A stretch of DNA of 64,000 nucleotides, taken from Phoronis australis (Eukaryota > Phoronida > Phoronidae). The position numbers were made by a program, and so were the translations under genes. How positions within the stretch are numbered: the first letter of the stretch is position 1; the number at the start of each line of letters is the position of its first letter. Below are positions 12,272-23,214 of this stretch, one piece after another. The stretch covers positions 98,983-162,982 of the forward strand of contig NMRA01000634.1 in the NCBI GenBank assembly GCA_002633005.1, read 5' to 3'. The notes under the pieces were generated by a model that saw only the letters and a list, made by a program, of their open reading frames with translations, had not been told where the DNA came from and did not search any database.

Positions 12272-12410
12272 GTTCAGTAGACGCTGGGACCTAAGCTAGG
12301 ACCTAGCTAAAACCTAGTCAAAGTCACGTGCTCTCATTTAAAATGCACGGCAATATCTCACGTAATCTCGCGAAGTCTTGCTTTTTAGCGAGGTCCTAGC
12401 GTTACTGAAC
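12272..12410. mobile_element. MITE family A, copy 1
   Basis: A 139-bp element with terminal inverted repeats. The left end reads GTTCAGTAGACGCTGGGACC. The right end, reverse-complemented, reads GTTCAGTAACGCTAGGACC. Other copies lie at 14489-14626, 16701-16839 and 27402-27540. The length and lack of coding sequence indicate a non-autonomous DNA transposon. A clear target duplication could not be fixed. Confidence 0.75.
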
Positions 12411-12580
12411 GGGAGGCTGACTTCAACCTCAGTCTTTTTTTTTCTGCCCTGACATGAGCTGTTTGGTAAGCCGTTGATCGTTAGTTGAATCAGTCGACAA
12501 AATGCTGGCCAGTGACAGTCACGGAGAAGTTTCACGGCCTCACACTTGGTGTTAACGGCGTACTTTTCATTCTTCACTAT

Positions 12581-12792
12581 CGGGATCCACTTTCAAAGCA
12601 TTGTGGGCTCTCGAGGAAATCGAAAAAACGATGTACCCGCTTTCCTCGCAGCTTCATAGTTCGCGCAAGCGAGAACGATACACCACACCTTAGAGGCACT
12701 CACTCTGCAGAAAAACTTCTGACGTCGCTTAGTCGGTTCTCAATTTCCTCACAGGTTAGCGCGACACCTCTCGGCGAGCTAAGGTCAACCAT
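12581..12792. other. Block present only in copy 1 of the duplication
   Basis: About 212 bp with no counterpart in the second copy, where the flanks join directly (ACTATATACGAGG at about 17003-17015). The edges share only a 2-bp AT. It has a slightly higher GC content than its surroundings. It could be an insertion in one haplotype or a deletion in the other. Confidence 0.7.
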
Positions 12793-13189
12793 ATACGAGG
12801 TGTTTATAGAGCGATTAAGACAGTAAAAAAGACTAATTAAATCGGGTGGCATTCTCTTTTAAACTCAGTAACCAGTGGTAACCTACTTTACCAGACGATG
12901 GACGCTTAGCATGATAAGATATGTAGTATACTACAGTAGTTGCTTAAAATAAAAAGTATTTTACAGATTCACTGAGTTCTATTTTGTTTCAATTTTTATT
13001 TGGTTTTAAGTAAAAACATCACTTTAACAAGAAAAACGGCGTTTATTGAAAGGTCACGACTTCAGACTTCAGGCCTCTAACATAGGAAATAGTTACAAAA
13101 GCCGAAGCGAGTCGAGAAAGGTAGATCGATTCATTGCAATGTTTCTCGTTCTGTATGTGATATAAATAGATAATTACATGTTCTCAGTC

Positions 13190-13298
13190 GTAATCCCCCT
13201 TATCTAGACCCCTCGTGGATTTTGGAGAATTATCGCCCTCGGCCCGTCGGGCGATAATCCTCCAAAATCCACTCGGGCTATAGGTTACGGGGGATAAC
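13190..13298. repeat. Foldback element, copy 1
   Basis: The core at 13215-13272 is a near-perfect hairpin: 24-nt arms (13215-13238 and 13249-13272) with one mismatch around a 10-nt loop. Weaker outer inverted ends extend it to about 13190-13298 (GTAATCCCCC against GTTATCCCCC). The conserved copy is at 17404-17513. It is consistent with a small foldback transposon. Confidence 0.75.
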
Positions 13299-14488
13299 GA
13301 TTTCGCCATGTAAAAATCTACATATATATGGCGTGAAAATTAAGTTGTCCCTTTGTATAAAACGTGCTACTTGCTTAATTTGAGCACCAATGTAAAGACC
13401 CTTGTTCCTGCATTTAAACATTTGCAGGTTGGAATTCTTAACATAACAGTAATCCTTGCTACAAAGGTTGGTGATATAGTGAGATGTTTTGGTGAGCTTC
13501 TAATATATAAAACTTCTCGAGGATGAAATTATTAAATTCAATGACCTAGGCCTTTCTCAGATACATGTATGTGTGAATGGCATTTTTAGAGACTGTACGT
13601 CATAGTGTTGTCTGTCAAATTATTATCTGATAAGTATTTTGTCGGTAACTGAAGCCCCCCTTTGGATTGGAGCGAAAAAGATGTTTCTCTAAATTTCAAC
13701 CCTTTAACCCTTTGACACAAGTAAATGAAATTGTGCAGGTAATCATTATGTACTGTATCATTTTAAGCTGCGTAGTAAATTTTAGTCCAATTCTGAGATA
13801 GTGACACAACGCCTGCTTAGTAGGTGATTTGAAGTGGATTGACCCTATTGTGAGAAACGATTTTATGAGAGTAAAATGCCTAGTTCGACTTTTAGGCAAC
13901 TAAACAGGGAGGAATTCATTTTTTATTGTCGTATTCGGTCTTATAAGACTGATTAAATCTCTCAGTGGACAGAACACCGCGATTTAAAAGTGTCCTTTGT
14001 ACGCACTGTCGTAGGAAATCAACTGTTTATAATATGGCTAAAACGGACTTGTCAAATATTTTGTACAACGTTGTCTTTTAATACAGGACTTGTCTGACTA
14101 AGTGTCTTTAATAGAACAGAAATTGGTCATAGAACCATCTATTGCTTAGATAAATATTTCTACTCGAAAGATGATCAGTTTGTTCAGCTTCATTTCGGCA
14201 AAATTTTCCTTTCATGCGACATCGTTTCCTTCGAGTTATAAAGCAGGCGGTTTATCAAGGTGCTCCCACATATAGCACCTGTTAGCTGAAGAGTCTTCCT
14301 TTTTACGATTTTATCAATTCACCCATCGAAAAGTCCAAAAATGCCGTCTGGAATGAGAATGAAACAGATGAGACTAAACGATTATTGACACGTGCTGTTC
14401 TACAGCAGTTCAATTCTTCCATTCCTCATGATCCCGTGCAGTTGCACTTCGTTCTGCATCGATGACCTCCTAGGGAGACCTGGAGTGA

Positions 14489-14626
14489 CTTCAGTAGTGC
14501 CGGGACCTAAGCGAGGACCTAGCTAAAATCTAGGCAGAATCACATGTTCTCATTGAAAATACACAGCAATATCTCACGTAATCTCGCGAAGTCTTGGTTT
14601 TTAGCGAAGTCCAAGCGTTACTGAAC
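14489..14626. mobile_element. MITE family A, copy 2
   Basis: Diverged member of the 139-bp MITE family, with the same terminal inverted repeats. Its right flank GGGAGGCTGG contains the GCTGG used as target site by the Ty3 element that begins at 14637. Confidence 0.7.
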
Positions 14627-14636
14627 GGGAGGCTGG

Positions 14637-14780
14637 TGTCGGAATACTTCGTGCGTAGTTTGACTATAATCAAGTAAACACAAGGCGAGGATGAGAACAG
14701 TGATCGTTTATTCGACTTTCGGCGATAAGAAACGTTAATGCCGGGAGCGTCACCTACTGGTGAACATAGATAATACAACA
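14637..14780 (-). repeat. 3' LTR of Ty3-type element
   Basis: 144 bp, matching 24713-24856 with a few substitutions. It starts 10 bp after the end of MITE copy 2, with target-site GCTGG just before it. Confidence 0.85.
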
Positions 14781-15005
14781 TATCCCTCCTTCTAATGCAA
14801 AGGTATAAAAAAGCTCACTTGGCCTAAACTGCAGTCTCTTAACTACACAGATATATCAAATTAGTGCTCGTAATGTTCATCCAGAGTAGTCCACTAGACG
14901 GGATGGGGGTACACTGACTCGTCCTGATCTGGTCACATATGGTGCATCGCTAGACGTGCGGTTGCTGGCTGTTTCTGCAGTGCTGGTGGTCTCGTCAGAG
15001 ACAAC

Positions 15006-15290
15006 TTAACGAATGTGATTTCGGTTGCGGCGCACAGGTGGTCGACCATCAGTTAACACTTCGTAGGACCTATGTTCTTGGCGAACACGTGTTATCTCAG
15101 CGGGCTTATATGTTCCGGTCTGTACGTCACGGATAGTTACAGGTTGTCCGACATGCAGGGGTGGTAACTGTTTATCAGAGTACTTCTGATCATGGTATTC
15201 AGCCATGTTTTGGCGTTTGATCAGCAGTCGATGGTAATGATTTGAGTAGTCTGGGGAACGGACATCCGGTGAGTGGTAGCTAACAAGCAA
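15006..15290 (-). CDS. Integrase C-terminal fragment (Ty3-type element)
   Basis: The frame ends at a stop near 15006. It encodes the C-terminal part of an integrase: Q-N-M-A-E-Y-H-D-Q-K-Y, then G-Q-P-V-T-I-R-D and a closing Arg-rich N-R-N-H-I-R. This SH3-like tail binds DNA. The fragment is cut at 15311 by an N. Upstream integrase sequence would continue in the copy that ends near 18738. Confidence 0.7.
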   Translation of the reverse strand: MLVSYHSPDVRSPDYSNHYHRLLIKRQNMAEYHDQKYSDKQLPPLHVGQPVTIRDVQTGTYKPAEITRVRQEHRSYEVLTDGRPPVRRNRNHIR

Positions 15291-16126
15291 TGAGCGAACA
15301 GGTCTGCCGANAGCCTACAGAGTTCGGTAGGCCAATTTACCAAGGTCGGTCGTGGGAGTTTGGTTTCTGTTTTGTGATAAATTCAAATTATTCGTCCGTG
15401 ATATACTGACAAAAGAACATACCTGTGTGTTGTTTGTGTTCTTAACACACAAAACGCTTGCTATCCCGGTCAGCAACTCGCAACCCGATCATGCCCATCG
15501 CGGCTGGACGGCTGAAGATATCATGAACGTAAACCAGCCAAAGTTGGAAACTAAATTTCCAGTCACGAAAAGACTATACTAGTGAGCCAACGAAATAATG
15601 TGCATGTAATTGTTTTGGTGAATTAACCGCGAAACTGCATTACTAGCTCGTAGGGGGCCGCGAAGTTGGGTTACCCTTCCACAAAATCGTCAGGGCAAAA
15701 GTTAGTAACACGGATTCGAATACTGTATATGAAAATTTAAAAAAAGAATCCGTTAGCATCTGACCATATGATACAAAATCGAGTTATTGTTTCACTGCAG
15801 CTTTCTCTCTGCAAACACTGAATGAAAATTCGCTCACACGGTCTCGGTGCCCTGTCAATTGCATCTAAAGCTGGTAACGCAGTGATATATTTATTGCTGG
15901 CTCCTCAAAACATTTGGGAGGACTAAAAAAACGGGGTACCGCCTTCACTGTACGCCTTTTTAGTGGAATTTTGTCTCGTTTTCTCGCTCGGACTTTTTGT
16001 TTCTCTGAGGCAGACCTTTTGCCAACTTCGCCAAGTGGGCGAGCTCCCACTGGGTGCGCGCAACAGTTTTGTATACCTGGTTAGAGTGATATTAATTCAT
16101 TTTGATACAGAAAGCACAGTAATTAA

Positions 16127-16567
16127 CGTCAACGTGGCAACTCGCAATCTCGACGAAGATTTCACAGGTCAATCGTTAGGTTTCACAGGCTATCAGTTCG
16201 AACCTGAAAACACTGATCAAGAAATATTAAAACGGCTCTGTAAACGTGCACAGACAATGGAACACATGGATAGTTCCAAAAACCGTTTGAATGACTTGTC
16301 AGTGTCACGATAATTGAAAAAATTGATACTTGCGTTTACTGCCACGAAATTCCGAAAGTGAAACGCCTTCGTGGAGAAGAGCTCATGTGTCTCACAGACC
16401 ATCCATATTTTGCACCGCCTCTAAACAGAGTTGTGCTTACGACGTTTTTTAGGCTGCTGAGAAAAGAACTGGCGAAAACATCCTACACCCAGAGGACCAA
16501 ACAGACGCCTGACGATCGAGTCAGTCATCAAATAGGATACATAAAACGTTATGTTCTCAGGCCTTGA
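16127..16567 (+). pseudogene. P2X7-type zinc module relic, copy 2
   Basis: Same relic as 11690-12137 but with a 6-T run, so the downstream frame stays open to 16567 and reads T-D-H-P-Y-F-A-P-P-L-N-R then L-L-R-K-E-L-A and G-Y-I-K-R-Y-V. One conserved cysteine of the Cys-Cys pair has become Tyr. The upstream stop at 16311-16313 and the missing first cysteine block are shared with copy 1. Confidence 0.55.
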
Positions 16568-16700
16568 ATTTATTGTAATTGCATATGTTTTCATGGTCAA
16601 TCACATTGCTCCGTAAACAAAAGCTAATCAACAACCGATCCGCTTTTCTTTTTCTCCTGCCTGTCGAACGCAAACGCACTAGGCACAACACCTGGCGTGC

Positions 16701-16839
16701 GTTCAGTAGACGCTGGGTTCTATGCTAGGATCTAGCTAAAACCTAGTCAAAGTTACGTGCTCTCATTTAAAATGCACGGCAATATCTCACGTAATCTCGC
16801 GAAGTCTTGCTTTTTAGCGAGGTCCTAGCGTTACTGAAC
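16701..16839. mobile_element. MITE family A, copy 3
   Basis: Counterpart of copy 1 within the duplicated segment, so not an independent insertion. Ends as described for copy 1. Confidence 0.75.
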
Positions 16840-17403
16840 GGGAGGCTGACTTCAACCTCAGTCTTTTTTCTGCCTTGACATGAGCTGTTTGGTAAGCCGT
16901 TGATCGTTAGTTGAATCAGTCGACAAAATGCTGGCCAGTGACAGTCACGGAGAAGTTTCACGGTCTCACACTTGGTGTTAACGGCGTATTTTTCATTCTT
17001 CACTATATACGAGGTGTTTATAGAGCGATTAAGACAGTAAAAAGGACTAATTAAATCGGGTGGCATTCTCTTTTAAACTCAGTAACCAGTGGTAACCTAC
17101 TTTAGCAGACGATGGACGCTTAGCATGATAAGATATGTAGTATGCTACAGTAGTTGCTTAAAATAAAAAGTATTTTACAGATTCACTGAGTTCTATTTTG
17201 TTTCAATTTTTATTTGGTTTTAAGTAAAAATATCACTTTAACAAGAAAAACGGCGTTTATTGAAAGGTCACGACTTCAGACTTCAGGCCTCTAACATAGG
17301 AAGTAGTTACAAAAGCCGAAGCGAGTCGAGAAAGGTAGATCGCTTCATTGCAATGTTTCTCGTTCTGTATGTGACATAAATAGATAATTACATGTTCTCA
17401 GTC

Positions 17404-17513
17404 GTAATCCCCCTTATCTAGACCCCTCGTGGATTTTGGAGAATTATCGCCCTCGGCCCGTCGGGCGATAATCCTCCAAAATCCACTCGGGCTCTAGGTT
17501 ACGGGGGATAACG
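17404..17513. repeat. Foldback element, copy 2
   Basis: The hairpin core at 17429-17486 is identical in design to 13215-13272. It belongs to the second copy of the duplicated segment. Confidence 0.75.
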
Positions 17514-18281
17514 ATTTCGCCATTTAAAAATCTATATATATATGGTGTGAAAATTAAATTGTCCCTTTGTATAAAACGTGCTACTTGCTTAATTTGAGCA
17601 CCAATGTAAAGGCCCTTGTGCCTGCATTTAAACATTTGCTGGTTGGAATTCTTAACATAACAGTAATCCTTGCTACAAAGGTTGGTGATATAGTGAGATG
17701 TTTTGGTGAGCTTCTAATATATAAAACTTCTCGAGGATGAAATTATTAAATCCAATGACCTAGGCCTTTCTCAGATACATGTACATGTATGTGTGAATGG
17801 CATTTTTAGAGACTGTACGTCATAGTGTTGTCTGTCAAATTATTATCTGATAAGTATTTTGTCGGTATCTGAAGCCCCCCTTTGGATTTGAGCGAAAAAG
17901 ATGTTTCTGTAAATTTCAACCCTTTAACCCTTTGACACAAGTAAATGAAATTGTGCAGGTAATCATTATGTACTGTATCATTTTAAACTGCGTAGTAAAT
18001 TTTAGTCCAATTCTGAGATAGTGACACAACACCCGCTTAGTAGGTGATTTGAAGTGGATTGACCCTATTGTGAGAAACGATTTTATGAGAGTAAAATGCC
18101 TAGTTCGACTTTTAGGCAACTAAACAGGGAGGAATTCATTTTTTATTGTCGTATTCGGTCTTATAAGACTGATTAAATCTCTCAGTGGACAGAACACCGC
18201 GATTTAAAAGTGTCCTTTGTACGCACTGTCGTAGGAAATGAACTGTTTATAATATGGCTAAAACGGACTTGTCAAATATTT

Positions 18282-18410
18282 TGCGTAGTTTGACTATAAT
18301 CAAGTAAACACAAGGCGAGGATGAGAACAGTGATCGTTTATTCGACTTCAGGCGATAAGAAACGTTAATGCCGGGAGCGTCACCTAGTGGTGAACATAGA
18401 TAATACAACA
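18282..18410 (-). repeat. Truncated LTR at an artefactual or rearranged join
   Basis: About 129 bp of the 144-bp LTR. It lacks the terminal 15 bp and is joined directly to non-repetitive sequence that in copy 1 (14060) simply continues. No target duplication is present. The sequence to its right repeats 14781-15310 almost exactly. Confidence 0.75.
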
Positions 18411-18737
18411 TCTCCCTCCTTCTAATGCAAAGGTATAAAAAAGCTCACTTGGCCTAAACTGCAGTCTCTTAACTACACAGATATATCAAATTAGTGCTCG
18501 TAATGTTCATCGAGAGTAGTCCACTAGACGGGATGGGGGTACACTGACTCGTCCTGATCTGGTCACATATGGTGCATCGCTAGACGTGCGGTTGCTGGCT
18601 GGTTCTGCAGTGCTGGTGGTCTCGTCAGAGACAACTTAACGAATGTGATTTCGGTTGCGGCGCACAGGTGGTCGACCATCAGTTAACACTTCGTAGGACC
18701 TATGTTCTTGGCGAAAACGTGTTATCTCAGCGGGCTT

Positions 18738-19740
18738 CTATGTTCCGGTCTGTACGTCACGAATAGTTACAGGTTGTCCGACATGCAGGGGTGGTAACTG
18801 TTTAGCAGAGTACTTCTGATCATGGTATTCAGCCATGTTTTGGCGTTTGATCAGCAGGTGATGGTAATGATTTGAGTAGTCTAGGGAACGGACATCCGGT
18901 GAGTGGTAGCTAGCAAGCAATAAGCGAACAGGTCTGCCGAATAACATTTCTGCAGGTGATGGAAGATGTGCGTCGATTGGAGTGGTGCGAAAAAGCATTA
19001 ATGCCATTGAGAAGTCTTGACCTGATTTGATGGACTTCTTCAGTATGCTCTTTAGTGTTTTCACCAAACGTTCCGCGAAGCCGTTGGATTCGGGGTATCT
19101 TGGGGATGATGTTATGTGGTTGATCCCAAGTTCTCGACACATTGTTGTTAAGCTCTGCCAATGTATTGTGGTCCATTGTCAGTCACAATCTCTCTCGGTG
19201 TACCGAACAAACAGATGGTGCGTTTGGTCACCTCTGTGACATAGTCACAGGATAATTTCTCCAATCTGTGCACTATTGGATATTTCGAATGGTAATCTGC
19301 AATCACAAGATAGGTAGTGCCTTGGTGTTCGAGAATATCGGATGCTAATTTCGTCCATGGCGTGGACGGTACGTCGTGTGGGTGCAAGGGTTCTGGTCGG
19401 TTTTCGTCCCGAAACTCGTCGCTTGTTCTGCATGACTTAACCATCTTCTCGATATCGTCGTTGATACGCGGCCAGTGCACACTCTCTTTAGCCAGTCGTC
19501 GAGTGCGATCTATGCCTTGATGTCCTATGTGGAGCTGCTGTAGTATATTTTCTCGCAGTGGTTTTGGGATCAACACTTGGCGACCTTTGAAGATTATACC
19601 ATCGGACACACCCAACTCGTCGCGAAAGCTCCAATATGATTGGAGATCGGTGGGCAGCTCTGCTATTGTGTCTGGCCATCCGGTGATGATGGTTTGGTAG
19701 AGAGCCTGGAGAGTAGGATCTTTGGCGACTTCGTCTCGTT
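18738..19740 (-). pseudogene. Integrase, copy from contig left of 20465
   Basis: The N-terminal part has the His-His zinc arms (H-I-G-H-Q-G-I-D) but the second cysteine of the Cys-x2-Cys pair is replaced (C-R-T-S). The catalytic core shows A-D-Y-H-S-K-Y-P and V-T-D-N-G-P-Q-Y. The frame is broken after G-P-Q-Y-I-G-R-A near 19147 and resumes in another frame with C-R-E-L-G and N-G-F-A-E-R, which carries the catalytic Glu. The same break occurs in the other copy, so it predates the duplication or reflects one shared locus. The element is not functional as assembled. Confidence 0.75.
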
Positions 19741-20464
19741 AGGCATTACGCTTATGTGTGCCGAAGTTGATGAGGTCAATGCTGATACCATCTACCGAGA
19801 TGTCAAGAGGGACATCTTCAGTCTTAGTCGGGTTAGGTAGGCAACTAAGCGCATCCGGCAAGATCATCTTACTACCTGGCTGATAGACAATGTTGAAATC
19901 GTAGTCTTGGATCTTGACAAGCAGTCGCTGGAGTCTCGGCGGAGCACTAGTAAGTGGCTTGTTCCAAATCATTACTAGAGGGCGGTGGTCTGTGACGACT
20001 TCAAAACTGCGTCCAAAGAGATATGTATGGAATCTTGTTATGCAGAAAACAAGACCAATGGTTTCTCGTTCTATGTTAGAGTAGTTTGATTGTGTTGGTG
20101 ACAGTGCTTTCGATGCGAATGACACAGGTTTGCCACTCTGAGATAGGCAGGCTCCCAGCCCTTTCTGGGATGCATCGACTTCCAGGGTTAAGGGTAGGTT
20201 TTTGTCATAATATGCTAGACAGGATTCAGGTGAGATGTAGGACTTGGGATTTTCGAATGCCTGTTCATGGTCTTCATGCCAGTCGAACGGGTCAGTCTTC
20301 TTCAACAGCTCACGGAGTATGGCAGATTTGTCCGCATATGATGGTATGTGGGCAGACATGTAGTTGAAGATACCCAAGGCTCTGTGTAGATCTTCTTTGT
20401 TCTGGGTTGTCGGCATAGCACGAATGTCATCCACTTTCTGAGGATCAGGCTTGATACCGTCTTT
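19741..20464 (-). pseudogene. RNase H segment, copy A
   Basis: The frame begins at the N (20465) within D-G-I-K-P-D-P-Q-K-V (end of RT connection). It runs through the RNase H core with V-D-A-S-Q-K-G-L-G-A-C and V-T-D-H-R-P-L into P-D-A-L-S-C-L-P-N. It is a repeat of 21283-22008. Confidence 0.75.
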
Positions 20465-20473
20465 NGAACAGGT

Positions 20474-21335
20474 CTGCCGAATAACATTTCTGCAGGTGAT
20501 GGAAAATGTGCGTCGATTGGAGTGGTGCGAAAAAGCATTAATGCCATTGAGAAGTCTTGACCTGATTTGATGGACTTCTTCAGTATGCTCTTTACTGTTT
20601 TCACCAAACGTTCCGCGAAGCCGTTGGATTCGAGGTATCTTGGGGATGATGTTATGTGGTCGATCCCAAGTTCTCGACACATTGTTGTTAAGCTCTGCCA
20701 ATGTATTGTGGCCCATTGTCAGTCACAATCTCTTTCGGTGTACCGAACAAACAGATGGTGCGTTTGGTCACCTCTGTGACATAGTCACAGGATAATTTCT
20801 CCAACCTGTGCACCATTGGATATTTCGAATGGTAGTCTGCAATCACAAGATAGGTAGTGCCTTGGTGTTCGAGAATATTGGATGCTAATTTCGTCCATGG
20901 CGTGGACGGTACGTCGTGTGGGTGCAAGGGTTCTGGTCGGTTTTCGTCCCGAAACTCGTCGCTTGTTCTGCATGACTTAACCATCTTCTCGATATCGTCG
21001 TTGATACGCGGCCAGTGCACACTCTCTCTAGCCAGTCGTCGAGTGCGATCTATGCCTTGATGTCCTATGTGGAGCTGCTTTAGTATATTTTCTCGCAGTG
21101 GTTTTGGGATCAACACTTGGCGACCTTTGAAGATTATACCATCGGACACACCCAACTCGTCGCGAAAGCTCCAATATGATCGGAGATCGGTGGGCAGCTC
21201 TGCTATTGTGTCTGGCCATCCGGTGATGATGGTTTGATAGTAAGAGAGCCTGGAGAGAAGGATCTTTGGCGACTTCGTCTCGTTAGGCATTACGCTTATG
21301 TGTGCCGAAGTTGATGAGGTCAATGCTGATACCAT
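20474..21335 (-). pseudogene. Integrase, copy between N joins 20465 and 22009
   Basis: Near-identical to 18738-19740, with the same frame break (here at 20683-20687) between N-G-P-Q-Y and the catalytic-Glu motif N-G-F-A-E-R. In this copy one core Asp is changed to Asn in the stretch L-A-S-N-I-L-E-H-Q (Asp in the other copy). Confidence 0.75.
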
Positions 21336-22008
21336 CTACCGAGATGTCAAGAGGGACATTTTCAGTCTTAGTCGGGTTAGGTAGGCGACTAAGCGCATCC
21401 GGCAAGATCATCTTACTACCTGGCTGATAGACAATGTTGAAATTGTAGTCTTGGATCTTGACAAGCAGTCGCTGGAGTCTCGGCTGAGCACTAGTAAATG
21501 GCTTGTTCCAAATCATCACTAGAGGGCGGTGGTCTGTGACGACTTAAAAACTGCGTCCCAAGAGATATGTATGGAATCTTGTTATGCAGAAAACAAGACC
21601 AATGGTTTCTCGTTCTATGTTAGAGTAGTTTGATTGTGTTGGTGACAATGCTTTAGATGCGAATGACACAAGTTTGCCACTCTGAGATAGGCAGGCTCCC
21701 AGCCCTTTCTGGGATGCATCGACTTCCAGGGTTAAGGGTAGGTTTTTGTCATAATATGCCAGACAGGATTCAGGTGAGATGCAGGACTTGGGATTTTCGA
21801 ATGCCTGTTCATGGTCTTCATGCCAGTCGAACGGGTCAGTCTTCTTCAACAGCTCACGGAGTATGGCAGATTTGTCTGCATATGATGGTATGTGGGCAGA
21901 CATGTAGTTGAAGATACCCAAGGCTCTGTGGAGATCTTCTTTGTTCTGGGTTGTCGGCATAGCACGAATGTCATCCACTTTCTGAGGATCAGGCTTGATA
22001 CCGTCTTT
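21283..22008 (-). pseudogene. RNase H segment, copy B (nonsense mutation)
   Basis: Same region as 19741-20464. A Glu codon is changed to TAA just after G-R-S-F at about 21544, splitting the frame. The two other copies keep the Glu there. It is bordered on the right by N at 22009. Confidence 0.75.
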
Positions 22009-22009
22009 N

Positions 22010-22522
22010 TCCAAAGAGATATGTATGGAATCTTGTTATGCCGAAAACAAGACCAAGGGTTTCTCATTCTATGTTAGAGTAGTTTGATTGTGTTGGCGAC
22101 AGTGCTTTAGATGCAAATGACACAGGTTTGCCACTCTGAGATAGGCAGGCTCCCAGCCCTTTCTGGGATGCATCGACTTCCAGGGTTAAGGGTAGGTTCT
22201 TGTCATGATATGCTAGACAGGATTCAGGTGAGATGTAAGACTTGAGATTTTCGAATGCCTGTTCATGGTCTTCATGCCAGTCGAACGGGACCGTCTTCTT
22301 CAACAGCTCACGGAGTATGGCAGATTTGTCTGCATATGATAGTATGTGGGCAGACATGTAGTTGAAGATACCCAAGGCTCTGTGGAGATCTTCTTTGTTC
22401 TGGGGTGTCGGCATAGCACGAATGTCTTCCACTTTCTGAGGATCAGGCCTGACACCGTCTTTCGTGTAGAGTGATCCAAAGAAATTAATGTGATCCACCT
22501 TGATGTCACACTTGGTGCTGTT
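22010..22522 (-). pseudogene. RT end/RNase H segment, copy C
   Basis: Third version of the RT connection and RNase H start (G-S-L-Y-T-K-D-G-V-R-P-D-P). The final 60 bp duplicate the first 60 bp after the N at 22523, an unmistakable unmerged overlap. Confidence 0.8.
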
Positions 22523-22536
22523 NTCGTGTAGAGTGA

Positions 22537-23214
22537 TCAAAAGAAATTAATGTGATCCACCTTGATGTCACACTTGGTGCTGTTGAAGACCAATCCAAAT
22601 TTCTCTGCAACACGTAGAAAATGGCGTAAACGCTCGTCATGCTCTGCCTCGGTCGCTCCAAAGACCGCAATTTCGTCAGCAATTCCGACACAGCCTGGGA
22701 CTTGGCAGGTGATGTTGTCCATTTTCTGTTGGAACAGGTCTTGTGATATGGATAGGCCAAAAAGCAGTCCAAGGTAGCAATATCGCCCAAAGGGTGTACG
22801 GAAGGTGGTGAGAAGCTGCGAGGTTTCATCAAGGTGCACGGACCAGTAACCACTTCTGGCATCAAGCTTCGAGAAGTATTTGGCGTTGGAAAATTCAGGG
22901 TTGAGTTCCTCGAGTGTGGCTATCATGTGAGAACACCACTTAAGGGCGTTGTTAAGTCTTCTGGGGCCAAGACATATTCGGATCGAGGAGTCCCTCTTCG
23001 TGGTTACGACTATTGAGCTGCACCAGTCCGTATGGTCAGTAACTTTGTGAATGATGCCTTGCTTCTCCATGTCGTCAAGCTGGTCCTTGATTTTGGGTTT
23101 GAGATGTACGCTGCACTTTCTTGGTGGGTCGATGGAAGGAATCGCGTCATCCTTAAGATGTAGGCGCACTGGGCCTGGCATGTTTCCAATTTTGTCAAAC
23201 TGATCAAGGAACAT
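22537..23214 (-). CDS. Reverse transcriptase of Ty3-type element
   Basis: 225-residue frame with the RT blocks D-W-C-S-S-I-V-V, R-I-C-L-G-P-R-R-L-N, F-S-K-L-D-A-R-S-G-Y-W, F-R-T-P-F-G-R-Y and the active-site loop G-I-A-D-E-I-A-V-F-G. The second catalytic Asp of the usual Ile-Ala-Asp-Asp is Glu here, so activity is doubtful. It follows the protease frame directly and is cut at the N at 22523, beyond which RNase H continues. Confidence 0.85.
   Translation of the reverse strand: MFLDQFDKIGNMPGPVRLHLKDDAIPSIDPPRKCSVHLKPKIKDQLDDMEKQGIIHKVTDHTDWCSSIVVTTKRDSSIRICLGPRRLNNALKWCSHMIATLEELNPEFSNAKYFSKLDARSGYWSVHLDETSQLLTTFRTPFGRYCYLGLLFGLSISQDLFQQKMDNITCQVPGCVGIADEIAVFGATEAEHDERLRHFLRVAEKFGLVFNSTKCDIKVDHINFF

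Larger units (their letters stand above)
10882..14063. repeat. Large duplicated segment, copy 1
   Basis: This 3.2-kb segment is repeated at 15312-18283 at roughly 97-98 percent identity by eye. Copy 1 has an extra block of about 212 bp (12581-12792) and a 7-T run at 12015 where copy 2 has 6. Copy 2 begins exactly after the N at 15311. The segment carries a P2X7-type zinc module relic, a MITE and a foldback element. Unmerged haplotypes explain this better than tandem duplication. Confidence 0.85.
15312..18283. repeat. Large duplicated segment, copy 2
   Basis: Second copy of 10882-14063, starting right after the N at 15311. It ends where an LTR fragment is attached at 18282 without the LTR's first 15 bp and without a target duplication. 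It lies within the span of the Ty3 element although the outer target-site duplication shows a single insertion. It is best read as the other haplotype, misplaced by the assembler. Confidence 0.8.

Noticed and set aside
10882-18283. True tandem gene duplication
   Set aside because: The second copy starts exactly at an N and sits inside a retrotransposon whose outer target duplication shows one insertion. Assembly duplication is simpler.
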